Source: an uncultured Peptococcaceae bacterium
Lineage (GTDB): Bacteria; Bacillota; Peptococcia; Peptococcales; Peptococcaceae
NCBI GenBank assembly: GCA_900556545.1
Contig: USPE01000145.1
Span: 1-5,318, forward strand
DNA length: 5,318 nt
Direction: 5' to 3'
This document shows positions 1 to 5,318 of the stretch, in pieces; within the stretch, counting starts at the first letter, position 1, and each line of letters begins with the position of its first letter. The notes beneath the pieces were generated by a model. It ran no database searches and was not told where the DNA came from. It worked only from the letters and a program-made list of their open reading frames with translations. The translations under genes were made by a program, and so were the position numbers.

Positions 1-1
1 G

Positions 2-61
2 GCAATCGCTTTGCAGAAAGTCCATCCAGAGGTGGACGCTGCAACAGATATTGCCCGATGA
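2..61 (+). CDS. C-terminal tail of an unidentified upstream gene (partial)
   Basis: Reading from base 2 gives an open frame entering from the left edge and ending at TGA 59-61, with the tail AIALQKVHPEVDAATDIAR. Codon choice (GCA, CTG/TTG, GAG, GTG, GAT) and the composition of the tail look like an ordinary soluble alpha-helical C-terminus. The two other forward frames are also open for a while (stops near 82 and 132), but their peptides are rich in Cys, Arg and Trp and less protein-like. The fragment is too short to assign to a family. No clear hairpin-plus-U-tract terminator follows it, although a T7 run lies near 113-119. It is probably the end of a separate transcription unit, because a good promoter lies between it and the next gene. 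Confidence 0.45.
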   Translation, partial: AIALQKVHPEVDAATDIAR

Positions 62-120
62 ACTACCTGATAAACTATATATGAATGAAACCAATTGCGC
101 TTTTCAAGTAAGTTTTTTTC

Positions 121-137
121 TTGTTTTATTATAACAA
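121..137. promoter_or_regulatory. 17-bp AT-rich imperfect palindrome, possible operator
   Basis: The half-sites TTGTT (121-125) and AACAA (133-137) are exact inverted repeats around a 7-bp centre TTATTAT that is itself partly symmetric. The element lies about 30 bp upstream of the -35 box of the promoter at 167-196, a position where an activator or repressor could sit. The half-sites recall TTGTT...AACAA operators of redox regulators such as Rex, but the spacing is one base shorter than the clostridial Rex consensus as I remember it. In such AT-rich DNA a chance palindrome is quite possible. Confidence 0.25.
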
Positions 138-166
138 ATTTGCACTATCCAATACTTGCGCCATTA

Positions 167-196
167 TTGAAAAAACTACGCTTTCTATGTTACAAT
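167..196 (+). promoter_or_regulatory. Sigma-A-type promoter with extended -10, upstream of the DUF5693-like gene
   Basis: The -35 box TTGAAA (167-172) is separated by 18 bp from the -10 box TACAAT (191-196), and the TG dinucleotide at 188-189 one base before it gives an extended -10 (TGTTACAAT). Each hexamer differs from consensus by one base. Transcription would start near 202-204, leaving a leader of about 30 nt before the ATG at 233. The leader contains the ribosome binding site AAGGGAG (219-225). This is the best promoter in the window and probably drives the DUF5693-like gene and csaB together. Confidence 0.7.
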
Positions 197-232
197 AAAC
201 ACAGAATTGTAAAAATTTAAGGGAGTGCTGAA

Positions 233-2194
233 ATGAATTTAAAACGAATGAAACAGGCCGGTTGGTTGCTGGTCGCCATCGCAGTGATTTGTAGTTTTAC
301 ATTGTGGGGACAGCGTCTGTCATCAGAGGCCGATTATAAAAATGTACAAATGTTAGTCAATTACAATGATATTATTGCTTTGGCCAATGGAAATGATTTG
401 AGTCAGGAAGAATTGGCGGCGGAACTGCAACAACGTGGCGTTTCTGCTGTGTTATATAAGGAATTGAGTTTGGGTGACCTGGCCAATAATGGACAGGTAG
501 CGTTGCAATTGGGCGGCACCATTCAAAACACAAATTTTTATTCGCAAGTGTCTGATGCGTTGCCGATCAATGAAGCCACTTTGTATGTGGCAATTTTGGA
601 TCCTTCTATAGCGGAACAGGTTCAGAAACATGCACTGTTGAAAATTGCCGGATCCGCGTATTATCCGGGGCAGGTTCCGGTTATTACAGTGCCGGTTATG
701 GTGCCCACCGGTGATGTAGAAGTGTCTAATGTAATGACAAAAGTAAAAGATATTGGTGTTGGATTCAATCAGGCCGGAATAGAACGCATGGCAGCAGTTG
801 GTTTTGCTGCAGTACCGCAGCTGCGCAGTTGGGACAATCCTACTGATGAAGCGTTGCGTGCGGTTACAGACGAAATTAAAGCGATGCCTAATTTAGCTTA
901 CTTGCTGTTTAATGATAAAGAATTGCCTGGTTATCCAGATTCGGTGCGGACTATTGCTGATTTGTTGAAAGACAGTGAAGGCAATGCCTTGGTAACCATC
1001 GGCAGTATTGAATTTTCTGATCAAAAGGGATTGACTCAGTTAGGGGTTTTGTTAAATAAAGATTTGATTCGTTTGCATACCATCTCTAACAGTGAAATGA
1101 GCAAATTTGAACCAGATACGGCATTGGATCGGTGGATGTTGGCTGCAAGAGAGCGGAATATGCGCAGCCTTTTAGTGCGGTTCTTTGACATTACCAGTCC
1201 TGGAACTGCATTGCAGCAAAATTTGGATTACTTAGAATCTATTCAGACAGGCTTGTTAGAATCGGGATTTCAGCTTGATCAACCGTATGAGAAACCAAAT
1301 AGTATTGATGCCGGAAATATTGTGTTATATTTGATTGGCATCGGGGTAGCAGCTGGCGTTATGTTAGTATTACTGGAGATGCGCTTGCCTAAGCTGGGTC
1401 TGCTGGCATTGATTTTGGGTACAGTTTGTTGGATCGGGCTGCTGCATGTAAGTCCGGTTTTAGCCAAAAAGCTGATGGCGCTAGTAAGTGTGATTACATT
1501 CCCAATACTATCTTGTTTGATTATGATGAAACCGCAAAAAAGATCAATCGGCCGTTCTGTTGCAGCGTTGCTGATTTTGTGTGCGTTAAGTTATATTGGT
1601 GCGGTTTTAATGGTAGGATTATTGGCTGATGTATTATTTATGTTAAAACTGGATCAATTTATCGGGGTAAAAATTGCCCATGTGATTCCGATTGGTGTGG
1701 TGCCGTTTATCTTGTATATCTGGAATACGGAAAAACCACTGCAAACGGTAAAACAATTACTGGATAAAGCATTAGATTATAAATGGGCGGCGCTGGCGGC
1801 AATTGTAGCGGTTGCCGGGTTTATTTATATCAGTCGTACCGGCAATACGACAGCAGAATTAAGTGCTGCGGAAGCCGGTATGCGTAATTTCTTAAATGAT
1901 GTGCTTGGTGTACGGCCGCGCAGCAAAGAATTTTTAATTGGGTATCCTTTAACATTGTTGTTGTTCTGGTTGGGAGCCAGCAGCAGAAACTGGATTTTAA
2001 CCATTCCTGCTGTTATTGGACAGGTATCCCTGGTAAACACATATGCCCATATCCATACCGCATTGTTGATCTCATTGCAGAGAAGTTTTAATGGTTTGGT
2101 GTTGGGAATTGTTATAGGATTGTTGTTAATTTTGGCAGTTCAGCTGCTAATCAAGCTATATCATCGGTTAGAAGAGAAAGAGGGTTTGCGATGA
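233..2194 (+). CDS. DUF5693-like polytopic membrane protein of unknown function, coupled to csaB
   Basis: This 653-residue protein has no established biochemical function. An N-terminal hydrophobic segment (about residues 11-27) is followed by a roughly 330-residue extracytoplasmic region (about 30-360). From about residue 362 to 642 come around eight to ten hydrophobic segments, ending in a short charged tail. The ectodomain alternates alpha and beta stretches; features include the LSQEELAAELQQRGVSAVLY stretch (56-75) and a GVGFNQAGIERMAAVGFAAV stretch (175-194), which fit an alpha/beta fold. A polar segment between the late helices carries RTGN (535-538) and RPRSKEFLIGYP (561-572). From memory, these are the conserved signature of DUF5693 proteins, which often sit beside csaB in Bacillota. 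The start is supported by AAGGGAG seven bases upstream. The stop TGA overlaps the csaB ATG in ATGA, indicating translational coupling. Export, polymerisation or ligation of the glycan that CsaB modifies is a reasonable guess from topology and context. The family call is fairly sure; the role is not. Confidence 0.85.
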   Translation: MNLKRMKQAGWLLVAIAVICSFTLWGQRLSSEADYKNVQMLVNYNDIIALANGNDLSQEELAAELQQRGVSAVLYKELSLGDLANNGQVALQLGGTIQNTNFYSQVSDALPINEATLYVAILDPSIAEQVQKHALLKIAGSAYYPGQVPVITVPVMVPTGDVEVSNVMTKVKDIGVGFNQAGIERMAAVGFAAVPQLRSWDNPTDEALRAVTDEIKAMPNLAYLLFNDKELPGYPDSVRTIADLLKDSEGNALVTIGSIEFSDQKGLTQLGVLLNKDLIRLHTISNSEMSKFEPDTALDRWMLAARERNMRSLLVRFFDITSPGTALQQNLDYLESIQTGLLESGFQLDQPYEKPNSIDAGNIVLYLIGIGVAAGVMLVLLEMRLPKLGLLALILGTVCWIGLLHVSPVLAKKLMALVSVITFPILSCLIMMKPQKRSIGRSVAALLILCALSYIGAVLMVGLLADVLFMLKLDQFIGVKIAHVIPIGVVPFILYIWNTEKPLQTVKQLLDKALDYKWAALAAIVAVAGFIYISRTGNTTAELSAAEAGMRNFLNDVLGVRPRSKEFLIGYPLTLLLFWLGASSRNWILTIPAVIGQVSLVNTYAHIHTALLISLQRSFNGLVLGIVIGLLLILAVQLLIKLYHRLEEKEGLR

Positions 2195-3270
2195 AGGTAT
2201 TGCTATCAGGATATTATGGATTTGATAACGCTGGCGATGATGCAGTACTGTTTGCTATCATTCAGGCATTAAAAGAAACGATAGAACATGTAGAAATTGT
2301 GGTGCTATCCAATCAGCCTGAGAAAACGGCAGAGCAATTTCAGGTAAAAGCTGTGGACCGTTGGAGCAAAGGCGGACTATTAAAAGCGATAAAGCATTGT
2401 GATGTTTTAATCAGCGGAGGCGGCAGCTTACTGCAGGATGTAACCAGTAAAAATGGCATACTGTATTATTTGGGGATTATTAAGTTGGCGCAGATGCTGG
2501 GCAAAAAGGTTCTTGTGTATGCGCAAGGCATTGGCCCTGTGCGAGAGCCGCGCAACAGAAATTTGACTGCAAAAATTTTGAATAAGGTGCAGGCGATCAC
2601 AGTAAGAGATTTTGATTCCAGAGATGAATTGATTAATATGGGCGTTTATCGGGAAATTCTGGTTTGCGTCGATCCGGTTTTGGGCATTGCAGCCGATGAG
2701 ATTGATGCATCCTGGGGCAGTACTGTATTAAAGCAGGCTGGTATTGATACAGAGAAAAAGGTGTTGATGGTTGCAGCGCGCAATTGGATGCATTCGGATC
2801 ATTTCTTTAAAGAAATTGCCCAAAGCTGCGATGCTATGGTGCAGCAGGGATGGCAGGTTGTATTTGTTCCTTTCCATTATCCGGAAGATATAGAAGCGGG
2901 CCAAAAAATTGTTGCTTTGATGCAGCAGCCGGCACTGGGATTAGAAGGAAATTACAGTCCGCAGGAAACTATGTCCATTTTAAAAAATGCAGATTTGATC
3001 ATGGGAATGCGGCTGCACAGTTTAATTATGGGTGCGGCTTTGTTGAAGCCGTTAGTTGGCTTGTCCTATGACCCCAAAGTGACCAGCTTTATGCAATTAT
3101 TGCGCCAGCCGGACTGCTTTGCGCTTGATAGCGCAGAGGCATCTCAGCTTATTCAGGCGATGCAGCGGTTGGGCAATCAGACTGAGCAGGACAAACTAAT
3201 CTTGCAGCGTAATATGGAAATTATGGCGCGGCAGGCAAAAGCACCTGCTGTTTTGTTAAAATCGCTTTAA
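2191..3270 (+). CDS. csaB: Polysaccharide pyruvyl transferase CsaB
   Basis: CsaB is a cytoplasmic enzyme that transfers a pyruvyl group from phosphoenolpyruvate to a sugar, usually ManNAc, in a lipid-linked wall polysaccharide. In Gram-positive bacteria the resulting ketal is the ligand of SLH domains on S-layer and surface proteins. The 359-residue length is typical and there is no signal peptide. Family motifs are intact and in order: GYYGFDNAGDDA (7-18) at the N-terminus, ISGGGSLLQD (74-83), YAQGIGP (110-116), TVRD (137-140), DPVLG (161-165), and GMRLHSLIMGA (272-282) followed by GLSYDPKV (290-297). Arg139, His276 and Lys296 are plausible substrate-binding or catalytic residues by family comparison. 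The ATG overlaps the preceding stop by four bases, and AAAGAGGG (2177-2184) provides a well-spaced ribosome binding site. It is probably co-transcribed with the DUF5693-like gene. The acceptor glycan in this organism cannot be told from sequence. There is no sign of truncation or frameshift. Confidence 0.93.
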   Translation: MKVLLSGYYGFDNAGDDAVLFAIIQALKETIEHVEIVVLSNQPEKTAEQFQVKAVDRWSKGGLLKAIKHCDVLISGGGSLLQDVTSKNGILYYLGIIKLAQMLGKKVLVYAQGIGPVREPRNRNLTAKILNKVQAITVRDFDSRDELINMGVYREILVCVDPVLGIAADEIDASWGSTVLKQAGIDTEKKVLMVAARNWMHSDHFFKEIAQSCDAMVQQGWQVVFVPFHYPEDIEAGQKIVALMQQPALGLEGNYSPQETMSILKNADLIMGMRLHSLIMGAALLKPLVGLSYDPKVTSFMQLLRQPDCFALDSAEASQLIQAMQRLGNQTEQDKLILQRNMEIMARQAKAPAVLLKSL

Positions 3271-3357
3271 GAAAACCAAGGGGCGAATGGCGGCGGCAGA
3301 GGAAAATAGGTAACATAGCCTGAAGTACAGAATGTATCGTTATGAATATTTTCACAG

Positions 3358-3386
3358 TTGCAAATTCAAAGAGAATGATGTAAAGT
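3358..3386 (+). promoter_or_regulatory. Weak promoter candidate before the tagO/wecA-type gene
   Basis: TTGCAA (3358-3363) and TAAAGT (3381-3386) are spaced by 17 bp, each matching four of six consensus bases. Transcription would start near 3393, giving a leader of about 40 nt. An overlapping alternative is TTCACA (3351-3356) with AATGAT (3374-3379), also at 17 bp. Neither is strong. The 164-bp gap after csaB has no convincing terminator, so the downstream pair may be expressed by read-through, by its own promoter, or by both. Confidence 0.3.
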
Positions 3387-3415
3387 AATTGCGTATCTTG
3401 TCGATTACTTTGAAT
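3364..3415 (+). promoter_or_regulatory. Two mutually exclusive inverted repeats in the leader of the tagO/wecA-type gene
   Basis: AAAGTAATTG (3382-3391) can pair with CGATTACTTT (3402-3411) in a 10-bp stem with one G-U pair and a 10-nt loop. Alternatively, ATTCAAAG (3364-3371) is the exact reverse complement of CTTTGAAT (3408-3415), giving an 8-bp stem over a 36-nt span. The two share bases 3408-3411 on the right side and so compete. The right arms end five bases before the ribosome binding site GGAGG (3421-3425). This could be an RNA switch on a read-through transcript or a DNA operator overlapping the promoter candidate. It matches no riboswitch class I recognise, and short AT-rich stems also arise by chance. 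Confidence 0.3.
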
Positions 3416-3434
3416 ATTTCGGAGGCAGAAATTT

Positions 3435-4454
3435 ATGTTAAAAGATTTACTCATGGGGTTTATTGCCTTGGTGATTAGCCTGCTGTTGGTGCCTTTTGTG
3501 GCAAAATTGGCGGTGAAAATTGGTGCAGTGGATAAACCGAATGCACGTAAAGTGCATACTAGAATTATGCCGCGGATGGGCGGTTTGGCCATTTATCTCA
3601 GTTTTTTTGCGGTGCTGTTTCTAAGCCATGGATTTTCTAAGCAACTATTAGGAATCTTTTTAGGTGGAACCATATTGGTTTTAGTGGGAATTATAGATGA
3701 CATGAAGGATATTCCTGCCAAAGTTAAATTGCTTGGGCAAATTGTTGCTGCGTGTGTTGTAGTTGCATTTGGTGTTCGGGTAGACTTTATGACAAATATT
3801 TTTCAGGGTGATACTTTCTTTTTATCATTTTTCAGTATACCGGTCACGATTATCTGGATTGTAGCAATTATTAATGCCGTAAACCTGATTGATGGATTAG
3901 ATGGGTTGGCAGCAGGTATTTCTACAATTGCAGCCATTACGATGGCCATTGCAGGATATGCCAGCGGACAGACGGAAATGGCATCAATGGCAATGATTTT
4001 GATTGGCTCCACTTTAGGTTTTTTACGATACAACTTTCATCCGGCCAAAATTTTTATGGGTGATACCGGATCTATGTTTTTAGGATACACCTTGGCAGTT
4101 TTTGCTGTTTTGGGTGTAGCAAAAAGTTTTACCATGTTGTCTTTGGTTACTCCAATTTTAGTTTTGGCAATTCCTATTTTGGATACGCTGTTTGCGATTA
4201 TTCGCCGTAAGATGAATCACAAACCGATTTTTAAGCCGGACAAACATCATCTGCATCATTGCCTCTTAAATTACGGATTCAGTCATCGTGATACGGTGCT
4301 GATTATTTATGCGGTTAGTGCAATCTTAGCCCTTTGCGGTTTAATTATGACCTATTTGAATTCTACCCAGGGAATCTGCTTATTGGCAGTCATTTCAGTT
4401 GTGATTATTTATGGTGCACTAAAAATTGGTGTCATTGGGAATAAGGACGAGTAA
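3435..4454 (+). CDS. tagO: TagO/WecA-type undecaprenyl-phosphate GlcNAc-1-phosphate transferase
   Basis: This polytopic enzyme of the MraY/WecA/TagO superfamily moves a sugar-1-phosphate from a UDP-sugar, most likely UDP-GlcNAc, onto undecaprenyl phosphate at the cytoplasmic membrane face. That is the first committed step of teichoic-acid-like or other wall polysaccharides, or of O-antigen in diderms. The 339 residues and about ten to eleven hydrophobic segments fit the family. All landmark motifs are present: DKPNARKVH (33-41) and the PRMGG that follows, the Mg-binding pair Asp88-Asp89 in GIIDDMKDI, NAVNLIDGLDGLAAG (147-161) with Asp153 and Asp156, GDTGS (209-213), and PDKHHLHHCLL (268-278), the C-terminal His motif of the WecA/TagO branch. 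The last motif and the RKxH segment argue against MraY itself. GGAGG (3421-3425) lies nine bases before the ATG. The following gene starts 12 bases after the stop. Substrate choice (GlcNAc or another HexNAc) is inferred. Confidence 0.92.
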   Translation: MLKDLLMGFIALVISLLLVPFVAKLAVKIGAVDKPNARKVHTRIMPRMGGLAIYLSFFAVLFLSHGFSKQLLGIFLGGTILVLVGIIDDMKDIPAKVKLLGQIVAACVVVAFGVRVDFMTNIFQGDTFFLSFFSIPVTIIWIVAIINAVNLIDGLDGLAAGISTIAAITMAIAGYASGQTEMASMAMILIGSTLGFLRYNFHPAKIFMGDTGSMFLGYTLAVFAVLGVAKSFTMLSLVTPILVLAIPILDTLFAIIRRKMNHKPIFKPDKHHLHHCLLNYGFSHRDTVLIIYAVSAILALCGLIMTYLNSTQGICLLAVISVVIIYGALKIGVIGNKDE

Positions 4455-4466
4455 TGGAGGAATCCT

Positions 4467-5105
4467 ATGAGAGTAAAAAGAGTTGCACTTGTGTCAATTG
4501 TCACATTTTTATTGGGCGGTTTATGTGGAAGTGCCTATGCTTATGTTTCTTATTCTTTTTCTAATACCAACGAAGATATTTCTCTATCGGATAATTTAGA
4601 GCAGGTTCAGGAAAATATAGCAGTAGAACAGTTTGTAAAAGCACAGGAAGAACAGCGGCCAAATGGGTTAGAAGAGTCAAAGATTGAAACAGGCAGCAAA
4701 TATACAGGCATCACATATAATAATGTGGCAACAGCTACCGTTTCTGATAAAACTGAAACAGATTCAGCTGCAACAGATGATGGGTCGGAGACCAAAAAAG
4801 AAGAAGGTTTATTAAGTAGTATTTTAAATTGGGGAAAAAATACCGAAACGAATAAACAGGATAAAACAGAAGATGATAAAAATTCCTCAAAAACAAGCTC
4901 GGCCGGTAGTTCGGGAAAAATAGCCATCCAAAAAGGAAGTTTGAATGTGCGTGCACAGGGCAGCATAGAGGGAGATGTAATTGGACAAGTTTATAAAGGT
5001 GATATTGTTCAAATTGTCAGTCAGGATGACGCATGGTATCAAATTATTACAAGCGATGGCACACAGGGATATGTATCGGCAACTTATGTAGAAGTTGTCA
5101 ATTAG
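4467..5105 (+). CDS. Exported protein with C-terminal bacterial SH3 domain
   Basis: The 212-residue protein begins with a short basic N-terminus and a hydrophobic core (about residues 6-19), ending in SAYA at 22-25, a good signal peptidase I site. Cys20 does not sit in a proper lipobox, so a lipoprotein is unlikely; an uncleaved membrane anchor is possible. Residues 30-90 are acidic and partly helical. Residues about 92-150 form a low-complexity linker rich in Ser, Thr, Asp, Glu and Lys, interrupted by a short hydrophobic patch GLLSSILNWG (114-123). Residues about 152-211 form an SH3b domain of the SH3_3 type, with the hallmark SLNVRAQGS (158-166), IGQVYKGD (172-179), WYQI (190-193) and GYVSATYV (201-208). 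SH3b domains commonly bind peptidoglycan or glycan. No catalytic domain is present. GGAGG (4456-4460) is six bases before the ATG, and the 12-base spacing indicates co-transcription with the tagO-type gene. A wall-binding accessory or sensor role is inferred from context. Confidence 0.85.
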   Translation: MRVKRVALVSIVTFLLGGLCGSAYAYVSYSFSNTNEDISLSDNLEQVQENIAVEQFVKAQEEQRPNGLEESKIETGSKYTGITYNNVATATVSDKTETDSAATDDGSETKKEEGLLSSILNWGKNTETNKQDKTEDDKNSSKTSSAGSSGKIAIQKGSLNVRAQGSIEGDVIGQVYKGDIVQIVSQDDAWYQIITSDGTQGYVSATYVEVVN

Positions 5106-5138
5106 TTCTTTTCTGAAAAATAGTTCTTTCTAAAAAAA
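5103..5138 (+). repeat. 18-nt imperfect tandem repeat covering the SH3 gene stop codon
   Basis: TAGTTCTTTTCTGAAAAA (5103-5120) is followed directly by TAGTTCTTTCTAAAAAAA (5121-5138); 14 of 18 positions match. The first copy begins with the stop codon of the SH3-domain gene, and the second supplies another TAG. It looks like a small local duplication in AT-rich DNA just before the terminal hairpin. No function is evident. Confidence 0.5.
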
Positions 5139-5149
5139 TATGAAATGGT

Positions 5150-5191
5150 AACAGGGCTTGGTAAAACAACAATGTTTTATCAAGCCCTGTT
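5150..5191 (+). terminator. 18-bp stem-loop at the end of the cluster, probable terminator
   Basis: The left arm (5150-5167, AACAGGGCTTGGTAAAAC) pairs with the right arm (5174-5191) over 18 bp with a single G-U pair and a 6-nt loop AACAAT. It lies 45 bases after the SH3 gene stop. The T-run that follows on the plus strand is very short (TGTTT then ACAC), so intrinsic termination may be inefficient. On the minus strand the stem is followed, about 11 bases later, by a T7 run. It probably ends the operon or stabilises the 3' end of its transcript. Confidence 0.7.
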
Positions 5192-5268
5192 TACACACGA
5201 AAATAGCTTTATCTATGGAAGAATATGCGTTTTATAGGTGTGCGATGTGCATGAATCAAGTATATTTC

Positions 5269-5306
5269 AGAAAAAAGAGAGAAAAAAGTAAAAAAAAGAG
5301 TTGACA
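5269..5306 (+). promoter_or_regulatory. Promoter -35 half with upstream A-tracts, cut by the window edge
   Basis: A perfect consensus TTGACA lies at 5301-5306. It is preceded by almost pure purine DNA (5269-5300, interrupted only by T at 5289) with runs of six to eight A, resembling the UP elements that strengthen rRNA and tRNA promoters. The -10 box would fall near 5323-5330, just outside. The 100 or so bases between the hairpin and this box hold no gene I can support. What the promoter drives is unknown. Confidence 0.5.
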
Positions 5307-5318
5307 AGAGGTAGGGAG

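Noticed and set aside
140..167. Second possible promoter TTGCAC (140-145) with CATTAT (162-167)
   Set aside because: The spacing is 16 bp, both boxes are weaker than those at 167-196, and it overlaps the better promoter.
1279..2040. Antisense open frames of 60-70 codons across the DUF5693-like gene
   Set aside because: They lie opposite a strongly supported coding region, lack ribosome binding sites and look like frame shadows.
3287..3313. Eight-codon ORF (MAAAEENR) right after csaB, preceded by AAGGGG
   Set aside because: The purine run is only about two bases from the ATG, too close for a normal ribosome binding site, and the peptide is too short to judge.
3332..3388. Eighteen-codon ORF (MYRYEYFHSCKFKENDVK) in the leader of the tagO-type gene, ending inside the hairpin
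   Set aside because: It has no convincing ribosome binding site and overlaps the promoter candidate. A leader peptide cannot be excluded, but nothing supports one.
4832..4838. Slippery heptamer G GGA AAA in frame within the SH3 gene linker; a -1 shift would stop at 4853-4855 and drop the SH3 domain
   Set aside because: No internal ribosome-binding-like stimulator or downstream structure was seen at the right distance, and such heptamers are common by chance in A-rich linkers.
5215..5304. Small ORF of 29 codons with Lys-rich C-terminus at the right edge
   Set aside because: There is no ribosome binding site, the Lys codons simply reflect the A-tracts, and its stop overlaps the TTGACA box.
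1..5318. CRISPR arrays, tRNA or rRNA genes, insertion sequences and attachment sites
   Set aside because: No regularly spaced repeats, cloverleaf-like segments, transposase motifs or terminal inverted repeats were seen.

Overview
This 5.3 kb window carries four complete genes, all on the plus strand, for making and modifying a lipid-linked cell-envelope glycan. Base composition is moderately AT-rich, the ribosome binding sites are strong GGAGG types, promoters are sigma-A-like, and the gene families (a DUF5693-type membrane protein, CsaB, a TagO/WecA-type transferase) point to a member of the Bacillota. Negativicutes or a clostridial lineage with SLH-domain surface proteins would fit, but nothing here fixes the genus, so that placement is inference.

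Layout: positions 2-61 probably hold the last 19 codons of an unidentified upstream gene. An AT-rich gap follows, with a 17-bp palindrome (121-137) and a good extended -10 promoter (167-196). This promoter drives a large polytopic protein of unknown function (233-2194, DUF5693-like), which overlaps csaB (2191-3270, polysaccharide pyruvyl transferase) by ATGA. A 164-bp gap (3271-3434) has no convincing terminator. It contains a weak promoter candidate and two mutually exclusive inverted repeats just before the next ribosome binding site. Then come a TagO/WecA-type polyprenyl-phosphate GlcNAc-1-phosphate transferase (3435-4454) and, 12 bases on, an exported protein with a C-terminal bacterial SH3 domain (4467-5105). 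The cluster closes with an 18-nt imperfect tandem repeat and an 18-bp hairpin (5150-5191). The last bases hold a perfect TTGACA -35 box preceded by A-tracts, so a new transcription unit begins beyond the right edge.

How the genes may work together: the TagO/WecA-type enzyme would start glycan synthesis on undecaprenyl phosphate at the inner face of the membrane. CsaB would add pyruvyl ketals to the glycan, the modification that SLH-domain surface proteins recognise in Gram-positive systems. The DUF5693-like protein, with a large extracytoplasmic domain and many membrane helices, is translationally coupled to CsaB and could act in export, polymerisation or attachment of the same glycan. The SH3 protein could bind the finished wall. 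The first two roles rest on family knowledge. The last two are hypotheses from context.
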